From UBA3478 sp038134285 (GTDB taxonomy: Bacteria; Bacteroidota; Bacteroidia; Flavobacteriales; Flavobacteriaceae), in NCBI GenBank assembly GCA_038134285.1, contig JAYPUW010000008.1, positions 1 through 64,000 of the forward strand: a stretch of DNA of 64,000 nucleotides. Direction: 5' to 3'. The translations under genes were made by a program, and so were the position numbers. Positions 34,376 to 41,281 of this stretch are shown here, one piece after another. Each line of letters starts with the position of its first letter. Position 1 is the stretch's first letter. The notes under the pieces are model-generated. The model ran no database searches and was not told the origin of the DNA. It was given only the letters and a program-made list of their open reading frames with translations.

Positions 34376-35167
34376 TTATTGCTTTTTCAATTCATTAATC
34401 TTTTCAAAAGAGGCAGAAAGCCCTTGGATGAATGCTGAACTCATCCCTTGATGTTCCATTACGTTGAGCCCCGTGATCGTACATCCCTTTGGAGTAGTCA
34501 CACGGTCAATTTCAGCCTCAGGGTGATGGCCTGAACTCAACAAGAGTTGCGCAGCGCCATAAGCCGTCTGGGTTGCCATTTTCAAGGCGGTGTCAGACTC
34601 GAATCCCATCTCAACGCCTCCTTGAGTGTTGGCTCGGATCAGTCTCAACCAAAACGCAATGCCACTGGCACAAAGCACCGTGGCTGCCTGCATTTGTTCT
34701 TCGTCAATGACCAGAGTTTGTCCAACACAGTCGAATAAGTCGCTGACGGCATCAAGGTGATCGCGTCCGGCGGTGTTGGCGCTCAAGGTGGTCATTGAAG
34801 CCTGCACTGAAACCGCAGTGTTTGGCATGGCACGGAGCAGCGGCTGACCTTTTGGCAACAGCTCTTCAAGACGCTCTATCCCGTATCCTGCAGCGGTTGA
34901 AACCACCACTTGATTCGCATTCAATTGAGGAGCTATTTCTTGAAGCACCGCTTGAAGATGGCGTGGTTGAACAGCCAATATGATTACTTCTGCTCCTTGA
35001 ATGGCCTCGGTGTTTGAGGTCGTGAGTTTTACGTTTTCTCGTGTCTCCCAAGCTGATAGCGCTGATATTTTGCGCCTAGACAAGGTAAGTTGGTGTCCGT
35101 TTTGAAGGAGTCCTGTGGCGATACTCTGCCCCAAATTTCCGGCTCCTATGATTGAAATGGATTGCAT
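34376..35167 (-). CDS. proC: Pyrroline-5-carboxylate reductase
   Basis: A 263-residue NAD(P)H-dependent reductase making proline. The N-terminal Rossmann motif is IIGAGNLGQSIATGLL. AVQPRHLQAVL, RAMPNTAVSV and the C-terminal GCTITGLNVMEHQG signature follow. It is embedded between argC and argD and shares one base with argC. Proline and arginine synthesis both pass through glutamate semialdehyde chemistry, so co-regulation is sensible. I recall the same placement in other flavobacterial arginine operons. Confidence 0.94.
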   Translation of the reverse strand: MQSISIIGAGNLGQSIATGLLQNGHQLTLSRRKISALSAWETRENVKLTTSNTEAIQGAEVIILAVQPRHLQAVLQEIAPQLNANQVVVSTAAGYGIERLEELLPKGQPLLRAMPNTAVSVQASMTTLSANTAGRDHLDAVSDLFDCVGQTLVIDEEQMQAATVLCASGIAFWLRLIRANTQGGVEMGFESDTALKMATQTAYGAAQLLLSSGHHPEAEIDRVTTPKGCTITGLNVMEHQGMSSAFIQGLSASFEKINELKKQ

Positions 35168-36150
35168 TAGTAATAGGTTGCTTTGAGCCCGAGGGCTGTG
35201 GTTTGATTAAAATCGTACATGAGATTCATGTTTTCGACTGCCTGGCCTGAAGCCCCCTTAAGCAGATTGTCTATAATTGAAGTCACTAGAAGCACATCGT
35301 TGTGTTTGTGTAGGTGCAATTGGCAATTATTGGTGCCAACAACCGATTTAAGGTGAATTTCTTGATCACTAACGTGCGTGAAGGCAGCGTCTTTATAAAA
35401 GGCATTATATAGTGACTTCGCTTCTTCTAAAGAGAGATGCGTTTTGGTGTAAGCCGTAGCAAAAATCCCTCGCGTGAAGGCCCCTCTTTGAGCTAAAAAG
35501 TGAATCTCAGGTGTCGCGCCTGGGGTCTTCGTCAGCTGTTCAGATATCTCTGCCAGGTGCTGATGAACAAAGGGCTTGTACCACGAAAGGTTGTTGGCTC
35601 TGTAACTGAAGTGTAAAGTAGGTGACAGCGAGGTGCCGGCGCCAGTGCTTCCGGTAGTCGCATTCACATGCACTTCATTTTCAGCGGTAATGACTCCCTG
35701 GTGATACAAAGGTGCCAAGGCTAAGGTAATGGCTGTTGCAAAACAGCCCGGATTAGCAATGTTCTCTGCCTTTTGAATGGCAGCGGCATTTAGCTCAGGA
35801 AGTCCAAAAACAAAGTTTCTCCCCTCGTGAGAAGCGCTCTTCATATGTCTGAATGAATTGCTGAGGTCAATAATTCGGGTATTTTTAATCTTGGCCTGAT
35901 TGGCGGTAAGAAAGTCGGCAGATTCACCATGTGGTAAACACATAAACCAGAGATCAGCATCTGATGGGAGTGTATTACTGAATGCGAGGTCAGTATCCCC
36001 TAGTAGATCGGTGTGAACCGCGGCTATTTTTTTGCCACTGTTTGTGCGGCTGTAGGCAGATTGTATCTCGACCTCAGGATGGTGAATCAATAGGCGAAGC
36101 AATTCTGCTCCGGTATATCCAGAGGCTCCAATTACGGCAACTTTAATCAT
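35167..36150 (-). CDS. argC: N-acetyl-gamma-glutamyl-phosphate reductase
   Basis: A 327-residue reductase. Seen: N-terminal VAVIGASGYTGAELLRLL, CLPHGES, the active-site Cys in ANPGCFATAITLAL, and the C-terminal half with VNATTGSTGAGTSLSPTLHF. It reduces the acylglutamyl phosphate made by ArgB. It overlaps argG by eight bases. Confidence 0.95.
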   Translation of the reverse strand: MIKVAVIGASGYTGAELLRLLIHHPEVEIQSAYSRTNSGKKIAAVHTDLLGDTDLAFSNTLPSDADLWFMCLPHGESADFLTANQAKIKNTRIIDLSNSFRHMKSASHEGRNFVFGLPELNAAAIQKAENIANPGCFATAITLALAPLYHQGVITAENEVHVNATTGSTGAGTSLSPTLHFSYRANNLSWYKPFVHQHLAEISEQLTKTPGATPEIHFLAQRGAFTRGIFATAYTKTHLSLEEAKSLYNAFYKDAAFTHVSDQEIHLKSVVGTNNCQLHLHKHNDVLLVTSIIDNLLKGASGQAVENMNLMYDFNQTTALGLKATYY

Positions 36151-37336
36151 CTCTTTTTACATTTTGTGCAAGCTTGATTCCCATACCGTACAGTTTGATG
36201 AATCCTTTTGCATCGTTAGCGTCCCAGGCGGCATTGGTCTCTCCGTAGGTAGCCACCTTCGATTGCATGAGGTCGTAAGGAGAGTCAATGCCCTGAAGTT
36301 CAAAACGGTACGGATGCAACTTAAGATACACCTCTCCGCTCACTTGTTCTTGACTGTCGCGTAGATAGGCCTCAATGTTGCGCATCGACGGATCGAGCAA
36401 TTGCCCCTCGTGCAGCAACATCCCATACCATTGTGCGAGTTGCTGTTTGTGAAACTGCTGCCACTTAGTCAATGTGTGCTTCTCTAAAAGTTCATGGGAC
36501 TTTAGAATGATGAGTGCCGAGGGCGCCTCAAATCCAACACGTCCTTTGATGCCTAAAATGGTGTCTCCGACGTGAATGTCTCTTCCGATAGCGTAGGCCG
36601 ATGCGATCGCTTCAAGCTCTTTGATCAATGCCACGGCTGAACCTTTTTTTCCGTTCAAGGCTACAAGCTCTCCCTTTTCGAAGCTTAGGCTGAGATCTTG
36701 GCTGTCGGTCCGACTTAGCTGAGAAACAAACGCCTCTTCGGGGAGTCCTTTTGATGATGTCAGCGTCTCAGCGCCACCTACCGAGGTTCCCCACAACCCT
36801 TTGTTGATGGAGTACTTGGCTTTCTCCCATGAATAGGCGTACCCGTGAGACTTCAGGTATTCGATTTCTTCTTCTCGGGCCAATTTTTGGTCTCTGATCG
36901 GAGTGATGATCTCAATTTCAGGAGCCAGCACCTGGAACATAAGATCGAACCTCACTTGATCGTTTCCTGCACCTGTCGATCCGTGCACAATGGCGTTAGC
37001 CCCAATCAATTGTGCAAATTTGACCAACTCAATGGCCTGTGTTGCGCGTTCTGCACTAACCGAAAGCGGATATGTATTATTGCGAAGCACATTTCCGTAA
37101 ATCAGATAACGGATGACGTCTTGATATAATATTTCTTCGGCCTGCAGGCAGGTGTAGGTGTCAACCCCATACGCCAAGGCTTTTTCTTCAATATCGGCGA
37201 CCTCTTCAGCTGAGAATCCGCCCGTGTTTACCGTCACCGCATGCACCTCGTTTTCGGGGTTTGAAGCCATAAGGTGCGCACAATAAGAGGTGTCGAGGCC
37301 TCCACTGTAGGCGATTACAATTTTATTCTTCTTCAT
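36143..37336 (-). CDS. argG: Argininosuccinate synthase
   Basis: A 397-residue ATP-dependent ligase joining citrulline and aspartate. Seen: the N-terminal PP-loop AYSGGLDTSYCAHLM, the conserved HGSTGAGNDQVRFDL, and YSINKGLWGTSVGG. It is the second gene of the operon, overlapping the GNAT gene by 14 bases. Confidence 0.96.
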   Translation of the reverse strand: MKKNKIVIAYSGGLDTSYCAHLMASNPENEVHAVTVNTGGFSAEEVADIEEKALAYGVDTYTCLQAEEILYQDVIRYLIYGNVLRNNTYPLSVSAERATQAIELVKFAQLIGANAIVHGSTGAGNDQVRFDLMFQVLAPEIEIITPIRDQKLAREEEIEYLKSHGYAYSWEKAKYSINKGLWGTSVGGAETLTSSKGLPEEAFVSQLSRTDSQDLSLSFEKGELVALNGKKGSAVALIKELEAIASAYAIGRDIHVGDTILGIKGRVGFEAPSALIILKSHELLEKHTLTKWQQFHKQQLAQWYGMLLHEGQLLDPSMRNIEAYLRDSQEQVSGEVYLKLHPYRFELQGIDSPYDLMQSKVATYGETNAAWDANDAKGFIKLYGMGIKLAQNVKRDD

Positions 37337-37871
37337 GATCGGTCGATTTTAAATGTTTGTCGTAAAGCATCCCTGTGCAAAGGCACATCTTTCTGCCCGT
37401 TCGAGTTAATACGTCATAATTTAGACAGGTCTGGCATCCGTCCCAAAACTTAGGATCGTTGGTGAGCTCATTAAACGTCACTGGTTTATAGCCCAACTGA
37501 TAGTTGATTTTCATCACCGCCGAGCCCGTGGTAATTCCGAAAATCTTCGCCTTGGGATATTTTTGAATCGAAAGCTCTAACACTTTCTTCTTGATTGCCT
37601 TGGCCAAACCAAGCCCTCTGAAGTCTTCGTGCACAATGAGTCCAGAGTGCGCGACAAAGTCTTTATCTCCCCAACGCTCAATGTAGCAAAAGCCGGCAAA
37701 TCGATCTCCTTCTAAGGCAATAACCGCGTTCCCGTTAGTCATGCGCGTTGCAATATACTCTGGGGTACGTCGCGCGATTCCAGTACCACGTTTCTGCGCG
37801 GCGTCTTGAATGGTATCGCAGATTTCTTGCGCATAACAATGATGCGACTCATCTGCAAAACAGATTTCCAT
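37323..37871 (-). CDS. GNAT acetyltransferase, first gene of the arginine operon (candidate acylglutamate synthase)
   Basis: A 182-residue GNAT-fold enzyme. The acetyl-CoA pyrophosphate loop is EDFRGLGLAKAIKKKVLE, and IFGITTGSAVMKINYQLGYKPVTF follows. A Cys-containing C-terminal segment (DGCQTCLNYDVLTRTGRKMCLC) is unusual for simple GNATs. No classical ArgA or ArgJ is in the operon, so this protein is the natural candidate for making the N-acyl-glutamate that feeds ArgB. This role is inferred from position and fold. It overlaps argG, and a long structured leader region lies upstream. Confidence 0.8.
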   Translation of the reverse strand: MEICFADESHHCYAQEICDTIQDAAQKRGTGIARRTPEYIATRMTNGNAVIALEGDRFAGFCYIERWGDKDFVAHSGLIVHEDFRGLGLAKAIKKKVLELSIQKYPKAKIFGITTGSAVMKINYQLGYKPVTFNELTNDPKFWDGCQTCLNYDVLTRTGRKMCLCTGMLYDKHLKSTDHEEE

Positions 37872-37903
37872 AAAGGTAAAACTCGAAAATTAAAACTTGA
37901 TTG

Positions 37904-38020
37904 AATGAACTCTAACAGAAGGCGGAAATGGACTCACCTATTTCCAATAACAGCACACACCCTTACGGGCGGCGACGTAAGCGTCGAATCGGAAGCGATA
38001 AATGCTGTAGTGCGTTCATT
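37904..38020. repeat. 117-bp nested inverted-repeat element, cloverleaf-like core
   Basis: Outer arms AATGAAC (37904-37910) and GTTCATT (38014-38020) pair perfectly. Inside are a 6-bp hairpin, GGAAAT/ATTTCC (37924-37945), and a core at 37950-38008. In the core ACAGCA pairs with TGCTGT and encloses three hairpins with 4-nt loops: CCC/GGG (37960-37969), CGACG/CGTCG (37973-37986) and ATCG/CGAT (37988-37999). On the minus strand it would sit in the leader of the arginine operon, 33 bases or more before the GNAT ATG. It could be a cis-acting RNA, a mobile palindromic repeat or a recombination site. It does not match the canonical integron attC end boxes. Confidence 0.55.
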
Positions 38021-38061
38021 GAGGGTGTAAAACTACTCTTTTATGCGACCCAACCAAATGA

Positions 38062-38079
38062 TTGTTAAATATTTAACAA
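38062..38079. promoter_or_regulatory. 18-bp perfect palindrome upstream of the arginine operon
   Basis: TTGTTAAATATTTAACAA is a perfect palindrome with no spacer, about 190 bp before the first operon gene and 80 bp past the truncated oxidoreductase stop. A binding site for a dimeric regulator is the simplest reading. The AT-rich centre could also be part of a promoter. Confidence 0.45.
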
Positions 38080-38158
38080 AATCTACTGTAAAAAAAGATG
38101 TTGGCCTTAATTCTATAAAGCAGATAAAAAAACATTGTAAAATTTTATCATTCTAGAA

Positions 38159-38728
38159 TTAGACTACTGGCAACTTCCACCCATTGTGGTAATTGGCCCT
38201 ACACAGAAAATTGGATTTCTCTTCTTCGAAGGCGCCTTTGGCGTCATTCCAATAAATTCTATTACCCGTTTTATAGGCTACATTTCCCATATGAGATACT
38301 CTTGCCGCATTATAGCCGACTTGAATTGGTGCTTTCAAAATACCGGAGTTTCTGCTCTTCATAGCATCAATAAAATTTTTGGTATGAAGATCTAATCCGC
38401 TAACCTCTCCAGCATAATATTTAGCTGCCTCAATTTTTGGTATGCCGTCTAGGCCCCCTCCCTGAAATTCATTTTCGGATAAGACCTCCCAACCATTGCG
38501 ATATAATACCAAAGTGCCATTGTTGCCAATAAATGCTATCCCGTGATCTCTGCCATAATTGCCTCCATCTATTCCTGTGGCGTGTTCCCAAAGGATAGAA
38601 AAACCATCAAATTCATATACGGTTTGAAGAGTATCTGGAGTCTCAGATGCGTCATTAGGGTAAGCGAATTTTCCGCCTAATGCCATAACCGATTTAGGTA
38701 CGTTGGCTTTCATTCCATAAAGAGCGAT
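38159..38728 (-). pseudogene. Gfo/Idh/MocA oxidoreductase, C-terminal remnant
   Basis: About 185 residues match the C-terminal half of Bacteroidota Gfo/Idh/MocA dehydrogenases. Seen are the segments LGGKFAYPNDASETPDTLQ, IAFIGNNGTLVLYRNGW, GLDLHTKNFIDAMKS, SHMGNVAYKTGNRIYW and a final NYHNGWKLP. The NAD-binding Rossmann half, normally about 250 residues, is missing. Family-like residues (IALYGM) continue five codons upstream of the first ATG to a TAA at 38729-38731, which marks the break. The fragment is therefore the 3' part of a gene cut by deletion or rearrangement, not a short gene of its own. It lies between tRNA-Ala and the arginine operon leader. Confidence 0.8.
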
Positions 38729-38866
38729 TTATTTGGATTCAGATGGGGACATCAAGGATGAAAGTGAAAGTATACCATGGGGAGGTAGTTTGGTAAGTAT
38801 GTGTGGTGAAATAATCATTACTAGTGATCAACATTATAATCTTTACTGAGGATGTGTCGCTCTTTA
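38718..38866. repeat. 10-bp inverted repeat bracketing the truncation scar
   Basis: TAAAGAGCGA (38718-38727) and TCGCTCTTTA (38857-38866) are perfect inverted copies 149 bp apart end to end. The left copy overlaps the break in the Gfo/Idh/MocA gene. Between them a 42-codon stop-to-stop frame on the plus strand (38721-38846) reads IYLDSDGDIKDESES and onward, without a near start codon. The rest of the 38714-38942 gap shows nothing recognisable. Confidence 0.3.
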
Positions 38867-38942
38867 AATACTTAGAAAACACTCAATGAAAAACCATTAG
38901 TATCTTGTAAAAACCTTGCAAATAAGATAAATCTGAAATAAT

Positions 38943-38970
38943 AAACCCCCGTAAGAAGTCGGGGGTTTTT
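38943..38970 (-). terminator. Strong intrinsic terminator after tRNA-Ala
   Basis: The stem AAACCCCCG/CGGGGGTTT (38943-38951 with 38960-38968) has an 8-nt loop and T-runs on both strands. It lies 25 bases past the tRNA-Ala 3' end on the minus strand and could work in both directions. Confidence 0.85.
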
Positions 38971-38995
38971 AAGTTTTATCAAGGGATTTATTGTG

Positions 38996-39069
38996 TGGAG
39001 AATACCGGATTCGAACCGGTGACCTCTTGCCTGCCAGGCAAGCGCTCTAGCCAACTGAGCTAATCCCCC
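38996..39069 (-). tRNA. tRNA-Ala (anticodon GGC)
   Basis: A 74-nt cloverleaf on the minus strand. The acceptor stem is GGGGGAT with ATTCTCC. The D-arm is GCTC..GAGC, the anticodon stem CTTGC/GCAAG with loop CTGGCAG (anticodon GGC), and the T-arm ACCGG-TTCGAAT-CCGGT. The discriminator is A, and the 3' CCA is not encoded. A terminator follows. Confidence 0.95.
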
Positions 39070-39221
39070 TAAAGAGGGCGCAAGATAGTAAAAAGGCGAT
39101 TTGACTCCTAGTTAATCAAACAATCCGCTGCGTAGAAGACCGCATTGGTATTATTGCTCTCTCAAAAGGATTATTACAGATTCTAAAATCTTTTGTGATT
39201 TTTACAGTTGAATTTTATCCT

Positions 39222-39722
39222 ATGATCCGAGCAGCAACACAAAAAGATGTAGCCCCTATTGTGAATGTCAGCAGAGCCTGTGCGCGCCATATGATCAGTC
39301 AAGGCATTTATCAGTGGAATGAGAAATATCCTTCAGCTGAGACGTTTGTTAAAGACGTCAGCGCTGACAGTCTTTTTGTACTTGAAGCATCGGGCGAGGT
39401 GATCGGAGGGATTGTAATATCTCCCCATATGGACGCCTTTTATGAAGAGATTGAATGGCTAACACCTTCGACTAAAAACGGATACCTCCATCGCCTTTGT
39501 GTTCACCCAGCGCATCAAGGTCAGGGGTATGCAAGGCAAGTGCTTGATTTTGCAGAAGAAAAGTTGCGCTCTGAAGGCTTTCTTTCGGTGAGACTAGACA
39601 CCTTTTCGAAAAACCTCCGCAATCAGCGGCTCTACGAAGCGCGTGGCTATCGACGGCTAGGAGATGTTTATTTTGACCTCAAAAGCCCGCATCCATTTCA
39701 TTGCTACGAACTGGTATTCTAA
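39222..39722 (+). CDS. GNAT-family N-acetyltransferase
   Basis: A 166-residue acetyltransferase. The acetyl-CoA loop is VHPAHQGQGYARQVLDFAEE, and the C-terminal fold marker is NQRLYEARGYRRLGDVYF. I choose the ATG giving MIRAATQKDVAPIV, which is where GNAT homology begins; the frame nine codons upstream adds a non-family prefix. The substrate is unknown. A short gap of 21 bases separates it from the enoyl-CoA hydratase gene. Confidence 0.82.
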   Translation: MIRAATQKDVAPIVNVSRACARHMISQGIYQWNEKYPSAETFVKDVSADSLFVLEASGEVIGGIVISPHMDAFYEEIEWLTPSTKNGYLHRLCVHPAHQGQGYARQVLDFAEEKLRSEGFLSVRLDTFSKNLRNQRLYEARGYRRLGDVYFDLKSPHPFHCYELVF

Positions 39723-39743
39723 AGCAAACTGTACCTTTGACTT

Positions 39744-40499
39744 ATGAGCAGCTATACACTTGATGTACAACAGCAGGGGTCTGTGGCCCGAATCACCTTT
39801 GGCCATCCGGCCAGTAATGCCATGTCTTCTGAGCTTTTAGATCAGTTGGCAAAGGCTATAGAAGAACTCAGTGGCACTAGTTCTGTCATCGTATTGCAGT
39901 CATTAGGCGACCGCGTTTTTTGTGCTGGAGCCAATTTTGACGAATTACTTGCGCTTGAAAACCAAGATCAGGCAACCTCCTTTTTCGGTGGATTCGCTAA
40001 CGTTATCTTGGCAATTCGAAATTCAACTGCACTCGTAATCGGACGCATTCAAGCCAAAGCGGTAGGAGGAGGCGTGGGAATTATCGCAGCCTGCGATTAC
40101 GCCCTGGCGTTAGATCAAGCGAGTATTAAGTTATCAGAAGTCGGAATAGGGATTGCTCCTTTAGTTATAGAGCCCGCCGTGACTCGAAAAATAGGGCCTG
40201 GTGCGATGGCATCTTTTGCTTTACATCCGAAGGAGTGGAAGACAGCGGATTGGGCGCTTAATCACAATTTATACCAATCGATATTTGAAACCGTTTCACA
40301 TCTTGATCACGCAATTGAAGCTCTGAGTGAAGCGCTCTCGGCCTACAGTCCGAAAGCACTTGCCGCATTAAAGGCCTCGCTGTGGGAGGGCACTTCACAT
40401 TGGGAGTCTTTACTCGCAGATCGTGCCGAAGCCTCTGGACGTCTCGCTTTAACCGCAGAAGCCCAAGAGATTATTTCGGCCTTTAAAAACAAAGGATAA
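39744..40499 (+). CDS. Enoyl-CoA hydratase/isomerase family protein
   Basis: A 251-residue crotonase-fold protein. The two oxyanion-hole segments are visible as RVFCAGANFDELL and GGGVGIIAACDYALAL. The catalytic region LSEVGIGIAPLVIEPAV follows. This resembles flavobacterial proteins annotated as methylglutaconyl-CoA hydratase-like (leucine breakdown), but the substrate is not fixed by sequence. It ends two bases before the LpxH-like gene. Confidence 0.85.
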   Translation: MSSYTLDVQQQGSVARITFGHPASNAMSSELLDQLAKAIEELSGTSSVIVLQSLGDRVFCAGANFDELLALENQDQATSFFGGFANVILAIRNSTALVIGRIQAKAVGGGVGIIAACDYALALDQASIKLSEVGIGIAPLVIEPAVTRKIGPGAMASFALHPKEWKTADWALNHNLYQSIFETVSHLDHAIEALSEALSAYSPKALAALKASLWEGTSHWESLLADRAEASGRLALTAEAQEIISAFKNKG

Positions 40500-40501
40500 G
40501 C

Positions 40502-41281
40502 ATGGTAACCATAGAAAGCGACAAGCCGGTATATTTTGCCAGCGACCAACATCTCGGGGCTCCAAATCACAACGAGAGCAGAAGCCGTGAAGACCGTTTC
40601 GTCGCCTGGCTTGATGCCATCACCCCTCAGACAGAAGTGCTTTTTCTACTAGGAGATCTGTTTGATTTCTGGTTTGAATACAAAGAAGTGGTCCCTCGCG
40701 GTTTTGTGAGAGTGTTAGGGACGCTTGCAAAAATGCGCGATCAGGGAATTCAAATTTATTTTTTCGTCGGTAATCACGATTTGTGGATGGGCGATTATTT
40801 CGAAAAAGAACTCGGAATCCCCGTCTATCGGAACCCTCAAGCCTTTCACATCCACGGTAAGAAATTATTCATCGGGCATGGCGATGGATTAGGCCCTAAC
40901 GATAAAGGCTATAAGCGGATGAAGAAACTGTTTTCTAATCCTCTTGCCCAATGGGCCTTTCGCAAATTGCATCCGAACTATGCAGTTCGACTAGGGCGCA
41001 ATTTGTCACTCAACAATCGACTTATTTCGGGAACAGAAGACCACTCTTTCAAGGGCCTTGAAAACGAATGGTTAATCGCCTACTGCGAGCGCAAGCTCAA
41101 ACAATATACCTACGACTATTTTGTCTTTGGGCACCGTCACTTTCCAATGAAAGTGAAACTCTCAAACGAATCTTTCTACTTTAATACAGGCGACTGGATT
41201 CAATACGACACCTTTGGAGTATTAGACGCTGAAGGCTTTCGACTTGACAGCCTTAAAGGAATTGAAATTCCTGAGTATTAG
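40502..41281 (+). CDS. UDP-2,3-diacylglucosamine diphosphatase (LpxH-like)
   Basis: A 259-residue calcineurin-like phosphoesterase. The metal-site motifs occur in order: SDQHLG, LLGDLFDFW, VGNHDLWM, GHGDGLG and FGHRHFP. LpxH cleaves UDP-diacylglucosamine to lipid X in lipid A synthesis, and Bacteroidota have a homologue of this form. It acts at the inner face of the cytoplasmic membrane. It converges on recJ with a four-base overlap. Confidence 0.87.
   Translation: MVTIESDKPVYFASDQHLGAPNHNESRSREDRFVAWLDAITPQTEVLFLLGDLFDFWFEYKEVVPRGFVRVLGTLAKMRDQGIQIYFFVGNHDLWMGDYFEKELGIPVYRNPQAFHIHGKKLFIGHGDGLGPNDKGYKRMKKLFSNPLAQWAFRKLHPNYAVRLGRNLSLNNRLISGTEDHSFKGLENEWLIAYCERKLKQYTYDYFVFGHRHFPMKVKLSNESFYFNTGDWIQYDTFGVLDAEGFRLDSLKGIEIPEY

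Noticed and set aside
37904..38020. Reading the structured element as an integron attC site
   Set aside because: The required RYYYAAC and GTTRRRY end boxes are absent on both strands, and there is no integrase or cassette array nearby.
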